The notes: a model not told the origin generated them from the sequence alone. A DNA stretch of 64,000 nucleotides from Mycobacterium kansasii ATCC 12478 (GCF_000157895.3 NC_022663.1:6014001-6078000), one strand, 5' to 3'; counted from the first letter of the stretch, positions 53,014 through 61,380 are shown. A program made the numbers and translations.

Positions 53014-53337
53014 GGTCAGCCACCTCCCCAGCGCGACCTCCGATCGCCATCTCTTCAGGTGACCGCAGCGTATCCGGTTGCCGGGCCTTCGCAGACCTGC
53101 CACACCGCGTCCGGTTTGACGTATTTGCGAATTCGCCGGCGTCGATAGATGGCGAACGCCGCAGCCCCGATAGCTTTTCGGAGCGTCCCGATTACGTCAT
53201 GCGCCGGCTGTTGACCCCCGGGTGTCTGGCTGCGAATTTCGGCGTTGTGCCACAACAAGTTCGCCCCATCCCGGCCTGCTCCGGGCACGTGACTGCCCGC
53301 TATTGACCGGCCTGTCAGCCGTCCATAGTGTGCTGGT
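53014..53337. promoter_or_regulatory. divergent region upstream of the second pks5 copy
   Basis: About 320 bases. It should contain the leftward promoter for the pks5-pap pair. The element seen upstream of the first pks5 is not present here by eye. No gene recognised. Confidence 0.35.
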
Positions 53338-53805
53338 ATGTCGGACATCGCGGTTGCGCGGGCACGGTTATCACGGGCATCGAAGCCGCCGCGCAAGCTC
53401 ATCGTCGGTGTGTATCGTTTCCCAGACGACGGCGCGGTCTTCGGGCGCTGCGGAACCGGTCGGCACGCGTGTCATTTGGTCTGTGCCGAACGCCCCCACC
53501 TGGCACCTGACTGGACAGTGCTGCCGGTGCGTTGTCAACACGGCCCGCAAGTGGCTCTCCCGATCAATCTGCACAGCGCTGAAATGCCTTGGGGAATAAC
53601 AGGTTCAGCACCAAGCCGGCAGATGTCGACGTGGTGTGGCGCCTGGGGGCGGCTCGGTGAGCCGGTCCTGGCCCGCCGCGGTCGTTGCCGGCACCAGTGG
53701 CCGCCACGCCGTTGCGCGCGCCGCGGCAAGGTTGAGGAACTGCTGGCTACCATGGCCGGCGAACGCGATGGCATCCCTGAAGGACACGGAGTGCTCACAC
53801 CATGA
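53338..53805 (+). pseudogene. remnant of an upstream gene, possibly adh (Rv1530-like)
   Basis: A 155-codon open frame of irregular composition with many Arg and Cys. Only the C-terminal part (RRGKVEELLATMAGERDGIPEGHGVLTP region) looks like natural protein. Its stop overlaps the ATG of the next gene by four bases (ATGA), the normal coupling of an operon. In M. tuberculosis the gene before Rv1531 is adh (Rv1530), so this may be its decayed tail. No alcohol-dehydrogenase motif survives, so identity is a guess from order. Confidence 0.35.
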
Positions 53806-54377
53806 CCCCACCCTTGAAGCCAGCCCGGGTACCCCAGTTGCCGGTCGATGAGGCCAAGGCGGCCGCCGATGAAGCCGGCGTGCCCGACTACATGGCCGAG
53901 CTCAGCATCTTTCAGGTGTTGCTGAACCACCCGCGACTGGCGCGCACCTTCAACGACCTGCTCGCCACCATGCTCTGGCACGGCGTTCTGGACTCGAGGC
54001 TGCGGGAGTTGGCGATCATGCGGATCGGCTGGCTGACCGCCTGCGACTACGAGTGGACCCAGCACTGGCGCGTTGCATCCGGATTGGGCGTGTCGGCCGA
54101 GGATCTGCTTGGGGTACGGGATTGGCGGAGCCACGACGGGTTCGGGCCGGCCGAGCGGGCCGTGCTGGCGGCCACCGACGACGTCGTGCGCGACGGTGCG
54201 GTAAGCGCCGATAGCTGGGCCGCCTGCGAACACGAATTACATGGCGACACAACGGTTCTCATTGAGCTCGTCACGGCCATCGGGGCGTGGCGGATGGTCG
54301 CTTCGATCCTGCACAGCCTCGAAGTCCCGCTGGAGGACGGCGTGTCGAGCTGGCCGCCCGACGGCGTCTCGCCGTAG
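53802..54377 (+). CDS. carboxymuconolactone decarboxylase/AhpD-like protein (Rv1531-like)
   Basis: A 191-residue CMD-family protein. The family core is LRELAIMRIGWLTACDYEWTQHW, containing CxxEWxxH with Cys and His in the AhpD-like active-site region. A second helical half follows (GPAERAVLAATDDVV and HELHGDTTVLIELVTAIGAW). CMD proteins of this group act as small peroxidases or decarboxylases, and the substrate is unknown. Its place before a leftward thioesterase and a rightward nitronate monooxygenase and TetR gene copies the Rv1531-Rv1534 order. Confidence 0.88.
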   Translation: MTPPLKPARVPQLPVDEAKAAADEAGVPDYMAELSIFQVLLNHPRLARTFNDLLATMLWHGVLDSRLRELAIMRIGWLTACDYEWTQHWRVASGLGVSAEDLLGVRDWRSHDGFGPAERAVLAATDDVVRDGAVSADSWAACEHELHGDTTVLIELVTAIGAWRMVASILHSLEVPLEDGVSSWPPDGVSP

Positions 54378-54404
54378 GCGCACCGTAATCGAGATGGTCG
54401 AGGA

Positions 54405-54839
54405 TCAGACGATCCGATAGGTCTGTATCGCGTGTGCGACGACACTGCCGTCGGCATCGGTGGCGGTGATCTCGGTGAAGGTGAGTTCCTTGCGGCGCCG
54501 GGTGGTGCGGGCATGGCACAGCAGGTCGCTGCGTTTGGCGGCGCCCGTGTACTGGATGCTCAACGCGACGGTCGCCGCCCGCATGCCCTTGTCGAAGTCG
54601 TGGTTGGACCAGGCGGCCGCAGCGCCGGCGGTATCGATCACCGATGCGATGACCCCGCCGTGAAAGTAGGTGCCGTCGTTGGTGAGGTCGTCGCGGAACG
54701 GCAGCCGGATGGTGACGTCGTCGGGCTCGTAACGTTCGAACACGATGCCCAGCCCGCCCATGAACGGGGTGCTGGTCATCAGGTCACGCACCGCCTGGCG
54801 GCGCTGGTGTTGCTGTTCAGCGGTCAACGGCTCGGCCAT
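54405..54839 (-). CDS. PaaI-type hotdog thioesterase (Rv1532c-like)
   Basis: A 144-residue hotdog-fold protein. YFHGGVIASVIDTAGAAAAW gives the PaaI motif with the catalytic acidic residue in the central helix. The N-terminus MAEPLTAEQQHQRRQAVRDLM and a MGGLGIVFERYEPDDVTIRLP strand precede it, and QYTGAAKRSDLLCHARTTRRRKELTFTE forms the second half. It would hydrolyse acyl- or aryl-CoA thioesters in the cytosol. It runs opposite to its neighbours, as Rv1532c does. Confidence 0.9.
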   Translation of the reverse strand: MAEPLTAEQQHQRRQAVRDLMTSTPFMGGLGIVFERYEPDDVTIRLPFRDDLTNDGTYFHGGVIASVIDTAGAAAAWSNHDFDKGMRAATVALSIQYTGAAKRSDLLCHARTTRRRKELTFTEITATDADGSVVAHAIQTYRIV

Positions 54840-54899
54840 GGCGGCTACGCTACCGGATTAGATTGACATATCAATCAATAGCTCAGTAGCGTCTCCCAA

Positions 54900-56027
54900 A
54901 TGCGGACCAGAGTCGCCGAAATGCTCGGTGTCGAGTTTCCCATCTGCGCATTCAGCCATTGCCGCGATGTCGTTGCCGCGGTGACCAACGCCGGCGGGTT
55001 CGGGGTCCTCGGCGCCGTGGCGCACAGCCCCAAGCGGCTGGACAGCGAGCTGACCTGGATCGAGGAGCAGACCGGCGGCAAACCCTATGGAGTGGACCTG
55101 CTGCTGCCGCCGAAGTATGTCGGCGCCGAGCAGGGTGGGATCGACCGCCAGCAGGTGGCCGAGTTGCTGCCGGCCGAGCATCGCGCTTTCGTCGACGACT
55201 TGCTGCTGCGCTACGGCGTCGCACAGCCCGCCGAACCGCAACGCCGGACGTCCGGGGGAGGTCTCAACATCTCGCCCAAGGGTTACGAGCCGCTCCTGGA
55301 TGTAGCTTTCGCCCACGACATCCGGTTGATCGCCAGCGCGCTGGGACCGCCGCCGGCTGACCTTGTCGAACGCGCTCACGGCCATGACGTCCTGGTGGCT
55401 GCGCTGGCCGGCACGACGCAACATGCTCGCCGGCACGCCGCGGCGGGTGTCGATCTGATCGTGGCTCAGGGCACCGAGGCCGGCGGTCACACCGGTGAGG
55501 TGGCAACGATGGTGCTGGTCCCCGAGATAGTCGATGCCGTCGATCCGCTTCCGGTATTGGCTGCCGGCGGGATCGCACGCGGCCGCCAGATCGCTGCGGC
55601 CCTGGCCCTGGGCGCCGAGGGCGTGTGGTGCGGGTCGGTGTGGCTGACCACCGAGGAAGCCGAGACGCCCGCGGTGGTCAAGGAGAAGTTTCTGGCCGCC
55701 AGCTCCACCGACACCGTGCGTTCCAGGTCGATGACCGGCAAACCGGCACGAATGTTGCGCACCGCGTGGACCGACGAGTGGGCCCGGCCGGAAAATCCCG
55801 ACCCCCTCGGTATGCCGCTGCAGACGGCGCTGATCGGTGACGCACAGCTGCGCATCAGCCAGGCGGCCGGGCAGCCGGGCGCCAAGGCCCGAGAGTTGGC
55901 GACCTACTTCGTCGGTCAGGTCGTCGGCTCCCTCAATCGGGTGCGGCCGACCCGCTCGGTGGTGCTCGAGATGGTCGAGGAATTCATCGACACCGTCGGG
56001 CGGCTCGAGGGGCTGGTCGACAAGTGA
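54900..56027 (+). CDS. nitronate monooxygenase family protein (Rv1533-like)
   Basis: A 375-residue FMN-dependent TIM-barrel enzyme. It has FPICAFSHCRDVVAAVTNAGGFGVLGAVAH at the N-terminus, LIVAQGTEAGGHTGEV with the catalytic-type His, and the phosphate-binding LPVLAAGGIARGRQIAAALALGAEGVWCGSVWL. The family oxidises nitronates or related compounds, though many mycobacterial members have unknown substrates. The TGA overlaps the GTG of the TetR gene (GTGA), so enzyme and regulator are cotranscribed. Confidence 0.92.
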   Translation: MRTRVAEMLGVEFPICAFSHCRDVVAAVTNAGGFGVLGAVAHSPKRLDSELTWIEEQTGGKPYGVDLLLPPKYVGAEQGGIDRQQVAELLPAEHRAFVDDLLLRYGVAQPAEPQRRTSGGGLNISPKGYEPLLDVAFAHDIRLIASALGPPPADLVERAHGHDVLVAALAGTTQHARRHAAAGVDLIVAQGTEAGGHTGEVATMVLVPEIVDAVDPLPVLAAGGIARGRQIAAALALGAEGVWCGSVWLTTEEAETPAVVKEKFLAASSTDTVRSRSMTGKPARMLRTAWTDEWARPENPDPLGMPLQTALIGDAQLRISQAAGQPGAKARELATYFVGQVVGSLNRVRPTRSVVLEMVEEFIDTVGRLEGLVDK

Positions 56028-56716
56028 GCACCACCCGGCGGCGCCGGGCAGTCAGCGACGAGGAGAAGTCGCAACGGCGTGACCAGATCATGGCCGCAGC
56101 CAAAGAAGTCTTCGCCCGCAACGGTTTTCACGCCACCACGATCGCGGACATCGCCAAACAGGCCGGCCTGGCGTACGGCTTGATCTACTGGTATTTCGAC
56201 TCCAAGGACGTCCTGTTCCACTCGTTGATGGCGGCTGAAGAGGATGCGTTGCGCGCGCATCTCGCCGATGCGCTGGTCGCGGCGGGCGGTTCGGCCGACA
56301 GCATCGGGGGAGAGGTGTTGTTTCGGGCCGGGGTCCAGGCCACGTTCGAGTTCTTCGAAGCCGACAAGGCCACCGTCAAACTGTTGTTCCGGGACGCCCA
56401 TGCGCTCGGCGACCGGTTCGAAAAGCACCTCGGCGGGATCTACGAACGGTTCATCGACGACATCGAAACCTTCATCGTCGCTGCTCAGGAACGAGGTGAA
56501 GTGGTGGCGGCGCCGCCCCGGATGGTCGCCTACACGCTGGCCGCGTTGGTGGGCCAATTGGCGCACCGGCGCCTGAGCACCGACGACGGGGTTACCGCGG
56601 CTCAAGTGGCGGACTTCGTCGTGTCGCTCGTGCTCGACGGGCTGCGCCCGCGTCCGGAGCCGGACGGACGTGTCGCGCCGATCGATTCATATGTAAGTCA
56701 CAGGCGCCGGCTTTGA
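56024..56716 (+). CDS. TetR family transcriptional regulator (Rv1534-like)
   Basis: A 230-residue regulator. The N-terminal helix-turn-helix is plain (DQIMAAAKEVFARNGFHATTIADIAKQAGLAYGLIYWYFDSKDVLFHSLM). The C-terminal ligand-binding domain runs from ADALVAAGG to the end, with a hydrophobic helix MVAYTLAALVGQLAHRRLS. GTG 56024 overlaps the nitronate monooxygenase stop. It probably represses its own operon in response to a small lipid- or aromatic-like ligand, by family habit. Confidence 0.93.
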   Translation: MSTTRRRRAVSDEEKSQRRDQIMAAAKEVFARNGFHATTIADIAKQAGLAYGLIYWYFDSKDVLFHSLMAAEEDALRAHLADALVAAGGSADSIGGEVLFRAGVQATFEFFEADKATVKLLFRDAHALGDRFEKHLGGIYERFIDDIETFIVAAQERGEVVAAPPRMVAYTLAALVGQLAHRRLSTDDGVTAAQVADFVVSLVLDGLRPRPEPDGRVAPIDSYVSHRRRL

Positions 56717-56811
56717 GGGTATAAGACCAGTTCAGAATGCGTAAACCTGCTGAATTGCTGTCAACGCCCCTCATGAATACGTAAAGATTCGGACACGGGC
56801 GCCGGGTTCGT

Positions 56812-56840
56812 TTGACCGACTCGCATCGGTAGTGCATCAT
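56812..56840 (+). promoter_or_regulatory. putative promoter of the M-box leader
   Basis: TTGACC at 56812-56817 (perfect first five bases of the -35 consensus) and CATCAT at 56835-56840, 17 bases apart. This would place the transcript start near 56847, just before the first conserved base of the riboswitch. Confidence 0.4.
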
Positions 56841-56849
56841 CTGTCGGGT

Positions 56850-57012
56850 AAGCACCTCGTTAGGTGAGGCGGCTACACGAACACAGGCCACTGACCCCGA
56901 ACGTCGAAAGACGCCCCGGGTCAGGACAGCTCCTCCCGGCTTAAGGGTTGAGCCCAGGTGGCTTCCGGATTACCGGACACGTCGTGTGGTGCCAAAGCTC
57001 TGACGAGAGGGG
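56850..57012 (+). promoter_or_regulatory. M-box (ykoK) magnesium riboswitch
   Basis: The conserved M-box segments appear in order: CACCTCGTTAGGTGAGGC, GCCACTGACCC, ACGTCGAAAGACGCC, GGGTCAGGACAG, then GGGTTGAGCCCAGGTGGC and GCCAAAGCTCTGACGAGAGG. These match the M-box pattern (TCGTTAGGTGAGGC, GCCACTG, ACGTCGAAAGACG, TTGAGCC.AGGTGGC, CCAAAGCTCTG.CGAGAGG) very closely. M-boxes fold into a compact structure on Mg2+ binding and switch off downstream genes. In M. tuberculosis an M-box is known upstream of Rv1535, and the next gene here is Rv1535-like. I see no U-tract terminator close by, so control may be through Rho or translation. Confidence 0.93.
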
Positions 57013-57110
57013 TGCGGGCTCCGACGGTCGTCGGCATTCCGTTGCTCCTGTGTGCACGTAGAACGTGCGGATTACCGCGCGTACCGCGACCGCGAGGAGG
57101 TGAGGGACCC

Positions 57111-57191
57111 ATGAGTTCCGGTGACAGTCCGGACCGATATCCGGGCTCTGTTTCGTCCCGATCCGATCGCCGGCGCGACGTACTCTGCTGA
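57111..57191 (+). CDS. possible 26-codon leader ORF behind a strong ribosome-binding site
   Basis: GAGGAGGTGAGG at 57095-57106 is close to a perfect Shine-Dalgarno sequence, followed by ATG 57111. The frame reads MSSGDSPDRYPGSVSS then ten more residues to TGA, mostly Ser, Asp and Arg. It lies between the M-box and the Rv1535-like gene, with a hairpin GCACGT-AGA-ACGTGC at 57054-57068 upstream. Its position suggests a role in linking Mg2+ sensing to expression of the next gene, as leader peptides do elsewhere. Translation is not proven. Confidence 0.45.
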   Translation: MSSGDSPDRYPGSVSSRSDRRRDVLC

Positions 57192-57303
57192 GTCGTCACA
57201 CCTAGATCAGCCCTGCTGGATCGGAATCGCTACGGGACGGGACTACAGCTCTTCAGCCAGTCCAATCAGTCCATAGCTTTGATCTCCCCGCTAGGAGCCG
57301 ATC

Positions 57304-57552
57304 ATGACCGCTGTTCTGTACGACGAAGTAGTAACCGCAACCCCCGCTCCCCGGCTGCGCGTTGTGCGCGAGGGAGCCCCCATCGAGACGTCCGCGCCCG
57401 CGAAGGTGCAGGTGGCGCGCCGTACCGCCAACCCGCCTTTCGGTGTTGGTGGGGACCCGCTCGTGGACGGGGCCGCCCGCTTGCTGACCATTCCGATTCG
57501 GCATGTCTACGCGGCGCTGTGGCGCATCGGTGTGCTCGAAGTTCGGGTCTAG
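57304..57552 (+). CDS. small conserved mycobacterial protein (Rv1535-like)
   Basis: An 82-residue protein, MTAVLYDEVVTATPAPRLR at the start and ARLLTIPIRHVYAALWRIG near the C-terminus, with no clear membrane helix or known domain. AGGAG six bases upstream fixes ATG 57304. The long leader contains an M-box riboswitch, so expression should rise when Mg2+ is low. It sits in the same place as Rv1535, whose function is unknown to me. The gene after Rv1535 in M. tuberculosis (ileS) is not in this window; glycosyltransferase genes come instead. Confidence 0.8.
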   Translation: MTAVLYDEVVTATPAPRLRVVREGAPIETSAPAKVQVARRTANPPFGVGGDPLVDGAARLLTIPIRHVYAALWRIGVLEVRV

Positions 57553-57834
57553 CCCGATGGATGGCGAGCATTTCCACCCCCTCCGGCGCGGGTATGCCTG
57601 ACGCATAGCTCCAAGGGGCTGGTTGATCGCAGACGTACTTGTCGGTGTTCTGCGGTTTGGCAACCCCTTGGGGCACTTGCGTCCCGGCCCCGTTCGCCGC
57701 TGTCCGGTGCTGAGTTTTGCGATGCTGTTGCGAGCCGACGAGTCGCCCATGTTGAGCGTGCCGGTATGGTCTGGACCTCGTCATCTCGTCCGGAATGGCC
57801 CTGAGCGTGGCATTGGCCGGTGTACGGTCGACTC

Positions 57835-58602
57835 ATGTCTGTACTGATTGTCGTCCCAGTGTTCGGGCAGCATGAGTACACCCATGCTCTTGTCGGCGAC
57901 TTGGAGCGCGAGGGCGCGGAGTATCTAATCGTTGACAACCGGGGCGATTATCCCAGGATCAGCAATGAACGTGTCGTTACTCCCGGGGAGAACCTCGGCT
58001 GGGCCGGGGGCAGTGATCTTGGATTCCGAATTGCGTTCTCGGAGGGGCACTCCCACGCGATGACACTCAACAACGACACCCGCATCTCGAAGGGCTTCGT
58101 CACCGGTCTACTCGATCCCCGCCTGCCCGGTGATGCGGGAATCGTTGGGCCCATGTTCGACCATGGGTTCCCCTGCGCAGAGGACGACCAGAAACCGAAC
58201 GCCGCGGATTACATTCCCCGGCCGCGATATCGGGCCGTAAGTGCTGTCGAGGGAACGGCGTTGATGCTGTCTCGCGAATGCTGGCAGGCTATCGGCGGGA
58301 TGGATGTGCGCACCTTCGGTCGCTACGGGTGGGGGGTAGATCTAGATCTAGCCCTGCGCGCTCGAGACGCTGAATTCGGTTTGTACACAACCGAGATGTC
58401 GTACGTCAACCATTTCGGCCGCAGGACGGCCAACACGCATTTCGGTCGATGGCGGTACTTGCTGGGTGCAAACTCCGCGATGGAGCGCACGATGCGGCGC
58501 GTGTATGGCCGCAAGTGGCGCAAGCGATTCCCGCCAGGGACATTGCCGCAAGCGGTATCACGGAACCCGATCGGGTATACAGCTTACGAGCTGGGAGAGT
58601 GA
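57835..58602 (+). CDS. GT2 family glycosyltransferase
   Basis: A 255-residue GT-A enzyme. It has SVLIVVPVFGQHEYT at the start, LIVDNRGDYP, GENLGWAGGSDLGFRIAF, and MTLNNDTRISKGF with the NDD metal-binding motif. VEGTALMLSRECWQAIGGMD and GVDLDLALRARDAEF follow. The pattern resembles rhamnosyl- and galactofuranosyltransferase-like mycobacterial GT2 enzymes. I chose ATG 57835 (MSVLIV) over the upstream frame at 57820. The C-terminal GRKWRKRFPPGTLP is also found in the remnant at 59610-59753, showing that a relative once stood nearby. Confidence 0.88.
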   Translation: MSVLIVVPVFGQHEYTHALVGDLEREGAEYLIVDNRGDYPRISNERVVTPGENLGWAGGSDLGFRIAFSEGHSHAMTLNNDTRISKGFVTGLLDPRLPGDAGIVGPMFDHGFPCAEDDQKPNAADYIPRPRYRAVSAVEGTALMLSRECWQAIGGMDVRTFGRYGWGVDLDLALRARDAEFGLYTTEMSYVNHFGRRTANTHFGRWRYLLGANSAMERTMRRVYGRKWRKRFPPGTLPQAVSRNPIGYTAYELGE

Positions 58603-58759
58603 CTCCACCTCCGGATTGACCTCCTGCGGAAAGTGCTCACCGACCGCTGCAGTTCGCCTGCGGCGGTGGTCTCTTCGGCCATTATCTGGGTTCGAGCAAA
58701 CACACCCTGCTACGATCGTGTCGTGTTGGCTGTCACCTCAGCCGGGGGGTAGTACCGAT

Positions 58760-59476
58760 ATGGTTATCTCTCCCGAGCTGTTTTTTTCTATCATCATTCC
58801 TGCCCACAACGAAGAGAAATATATCGCCGCCACACTCGAACATGCCGCAAACCTCTCATACCCCACAGGATCATTTGAGGTTATTGTGGTTGAAAACGGC
58901 TCATCGGACCGCACATTTGATGTCGCAAAGCGATTCGAGGGCGGCAACATCCGTATCCTCAAGAACGAGAAGGCAGGCGTTTCGGCGGCCAAGAACTTCG
59001 GTATCGACCGGCTGTCGCAGCATAGCGACTGGGTAGTGTTCTTAGACGCGGATACGCTTCTCAAACCCAACTTTCTGCATGACCTCAACGCGCAACTGCT
59101 GCGAGCATCGCACAAGCCGCTCTCCGTGGGCACCACGAAAGTATTGCCTCTTGGTGGCGGCCGTAACGCGCGTATCTGGTTCGCCGTGTACAACGTGCTG
59201 CACCGATTGGGTGGCTCGTACGCCATTCAGATAGCGAGGCGTTCACTCTTTCCTGCTCTCAGATTCGACGAGCATCTGATCATGGGAGAGGATGTCCTGC
59301 TGATTAAGCAGGCGCGCAAACTCGGAAAGTTCTTCTACGTGCCGACAGGCACGGTCTACACTTCGACACGTCGTTTCGACACTACAGGATACTGGAGGCT
59401 TTACTTCCAGTGGGCATCTTTCGAAATATTGCCGCGGCAGCTGCAAAAACGCCGGCGCTACAAAGTGGTCCGATAA
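58760..59476 (+). CDS. GT2 family glycosyltransferase
   Basis: A 238-residue GT-A enzyme. It starts FFSIIIPAHNEEKYIAATLEH, has VIVVENGSSDRTFDVAK, ILKNEKAGVSAAKNFGID, and VVFLDADTLLKPNFL with the DAD metal-binding motif, and an IMGEDVLLIKQARKLGKF acceptor-side motif. ATG 58760 is preferred since the family fold starts directly after it and GGGGGG lies about ten bases upstream; the frame upstream to 58466 overlaps the previous gene without similarity. Codon use is less GC-biased than in its neighbours (many AAC/AAG and AT-ending codons), hinting at recent acquisition. Confidence 0.88.
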   Translation: MVISPELFFSIIIPAHNEEKYIAATLEHAANLSYPTGSFEVIVVENGSSDRTFDVAKRFEGGNIRILKNEKAGVSAAKNFGIDRLSQHSDWVVFLDADTLLKPNFLHDLNAQLLRASHKPLSVGTTKVLPLGGGRNARIWFAVYNVLHRLGGSYAIQIARRSLFPALRFDEHLIMGEDVLLIKQARKLGKFFYVPTGTVYTSTRRFDTTGYWRLYFQWASFEILPRQLQKRRRYKVVR

Positions 59477-59609
59477 TAGTTGGTTATCCACGAAACACGT
59501 GTCAGCAAATGCCGGAGGTAATACAACCCGTGTTTGGCGATGGCGGTAACCCGCGTCTCCAACGGGTTAGTCAAAGCCTGCCGTGAACCGCGGCTAACGG
59601 CGGCATTTG

Positions 59610-59753
59610 CTGGGTGCAAACCTGACCCTGGCGCTGGCGATGCGCAAAACCCACGGCCGCACATGGCGCAAGCAGTTCCCACCGGGGACATTGTCACGGC
59701 CGCTGTGGGGCAAAGCGGCGACGGCGTACACGACGCACCCGCTCGAGGACTGA
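59610..59753 (+). pseudogene. C-terminal remnant of a GT2 glycosyltransferase
   Basis: Forty-seven codons before TGA. LGANLTLALAMRKTHGRTWRKQFPPGTLS and TAYTTHPLED match the last ~48 residues of the GT2 at 57835-58602 (LGANSAMERTMRRVYGRKWRKRFPPGTLP...GYTAYELGE). Nothing similar precedes it, so this is the surviving tail of a deleted paralogue. Confidence 0.75.
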
Positions 59754-59783
59754 CCGATCCGGTTACAAGCGTTGCGACGCGCT

Positions 59784-60518
59784 TCACGAAGCTTGGCGGG
59801 CACCCGCTTTGAAAACGCTCAATAGCCCCGGCCTCGGCGCGACCGGCGACCCGACGCAGACATAGTGGAGATATCGGCCGTCGGCGAAGAACCCCAAACT
59901 GCCCACGGCAATCGCCACGCCAAGCGGGCCGGGCCAAGCATTGATGCCCTCGATCCGCTGTATCCGCAAGCCCGCTTTCTTGAAGATTCGCACAATGCTC
60001 CTGCGGGTGAAGAAACGTATGTAAGTGCGGTCGAACGGGCCAAAGTCCTCCTGCGGGAAGTCTTTTCGGAACAGCACCTGGCCCAGCGCGGGAAGAAAGC
60101 GGAAGTTCGGAACCGCGGCGACGACGACGCCATCGGGCTTGAGCTTGGTGCGCAGCTTCCGGAGCGCCGCGCCCGGTTCCACCAGTCGTTCCAGTACGTC
60201 GACGCAGATCACCGCGTCGAAGTAACCGTCCGGTAGTTGGGCAATCTCCCGCTCCAGATCTTCGGTGCGGACGCGATCGATGACGGCGCTGGCAGGCCGG
60301 GTGGCGTGCTCATCGGACACGATGCCCCAGAGTTCCGCGCCGGTGCGGTCTTTGACCGTGACGCCGAACGACCCGTCCGCGCAGCCGAGATCGAGGACCC
60401 GTTGTGCGTCGGTGGGTATGAGCCGCAACGTCTCTGCCGCCGCTTGGCGATAGTACCGCGCGAGGCGGCCGGGTTCTTGTGTCATCGGCTCAGCTGTCAA
60501 CCCGCGTGCCGGGTTCAC
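59784..60518 (-). CDS. class I SAM-dependent methyltransferase
   Basis: A 244-residue methyltransferase. It has RVLDLGCADGSFGVTVK, FDAVICVDVLERLVEPGAALR, KLRTKLKPDGVVVAAVPN, and FRKDFPQEDFGPFDRTYIRFFTRRSIVRIF near the C-terminus. It is a paralogue of the protein at 24074-24730 with the same order of motifs and a longer C-terminal tail. Its catalytic region differs (LGCADG for LGCGQG), so substrates may differ. GTG 60518 overlaps the GAP-like gene stop by four bases (GTGA); ATG 60485 aligns better with the paralogue start. It is the last gene of a leftward operon that begins right of the window. Confidence 0.87.
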   Translation of the reverse strand: MNPARGLTAEPMTQEPGRLARYYRQAAAETLRLIPTDAQRVLDLGCADGSFGVTVKDRTGAELWGIVSDEHATRPASAVIDRVRTEDLEREIAQLPDGYFDAVICVDVLERLVEPGAALRKLRTKLKPDGVVVAAVPNFRFLPALGQVLFRKDFPQEDFGPFDRTYIRFFTRRSIVRIFKKAGLRIQRIEGINAWPGPLGVAIAVGSLGFFADGRYLHYVCVGSPVAPRPGLLSVFKAGARQAS

Positions 60519-61237
60519 TTCATGCCGCTTGCCAGCAGGGCGACCCCCGCCGCGGCGAAGGCAATGGAAAGGATCTGGCGCCGATGCGTCCGTAGCCAGT
60601 TGCGCAGCCGCAACATGGTGGCTTCGGTCTTGTCAGGGTTGACCAGATGGCTGACAAGCGGGATCTCGACGATCGCGAGCATCACGAGAAGGTAGGCGAC
60701 GGTCGCGCTGAGCTGAGTACCGAACGCCGCACCCGAAGCGCCGATAGCGGTGAGCGCCACCAGGTACTCCACCGGCGGTGGTCCCGCCGAACTCAGGCCG
60801 GCCACAAACGCGACCCAGGGAAACCCGCCCTCGAGTGCACCCTGGGCGTTTGCCATCAGCCGCGAGAAGCGGGAGGGCTGCTCCTGCACCAGCACCGCCG
60901 AGGATTCGCCGGTGGACACCAGCGCGGGCGAACGGACCGAAACTCCGGCGGCGATCAGAGCAGCCACCACTAATGCCACTACACCAAGCACGACTTGGAT
61001 GTGCCCGACAGTGGAACTTGCCGCCAGGGACGTCACATTGTCGGCGAGGGCATGCGCGAAGTCGCGCAGCAGAAGTAAAACGCCCAGAGCGACGGCTGCG
61101 CCCGTCGCCATTCCGCCGAACCAGAAAGCGAGCAGGTTGACCATTGGCCGCGGCTTCGAGATCAAGAAGAGGGCAACGCCCAGACGCACCGGCTCAGTCG
61201 CTGTGATCAGCGCGAGGATCAGCACTGTGGTCCACAT
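60515..61237 (-). CDS. GAP/Sap-like membrane protein (glycolipid-addressing family)
   Basis: A 240-residue protein with six hydrophobic helices. The N-terminus LILALITATEPVRLGVALFLIS and MVNLLAFWFGGMATGAAVALGVLLLL, a charged central loop with FSRLMANAQGALEGGFPWVAFVAGLSSAGPPPVEYLVAL, and two last helices match the Gap (glycopeptidolipid-addressing) and Sap (sulfolipid-addressing) family. These proteins are needed for export of mycobacterial surface glycolipids. Its neighbours (methyltransferase, GT1) suggest it serves an LOS-like or related glycolipid. A GAP-like gene (Rv1517) also lies in the LOS-like region of M. tuberculosis. Confidence 0.9.
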   Translation of the reverse strand: MWTTVLILALITATEPVRLGVALFLISKPRPMVNLLAFWFGGMATGAAVALGVLLLLRDFAHALADNVTSLAASSTVGHIQVVLGVVALVVAALIAAGVSVRSPALVSTGESSAVLVQEQPSRFSRLMANAQGALEGGFPWVAFVAGLSSAGPPPVEYLVALTAIGASGAAFGTQLSATVAYLLVMLAIVEIPLVSHLVNPDKTEATMLRLRNWLRTHRRQILSIAFAAAGVALLASGMK

Positions 61238-61380
61238 CTGCCCCCTCCTCCCGTTCGCCGTCTTTCAGCTGACCGACACTGCGTCAACGCATAGGAAGCG
61301 GTAGCGACCGCCCGGGGCTCTGTCGTTGAAGAAGCGTTTCGTGGTCATATCGTCCTGTTCGAGTGGGCAGTGCGCCGGAG

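Noticed and set aside
58466..58759. N-terminal extension of the GT2 gene at 58760
   Set aside because: It overlaps the previous GT2 gene and lacks similarity; the GT-A fold starts at ATG 58760.
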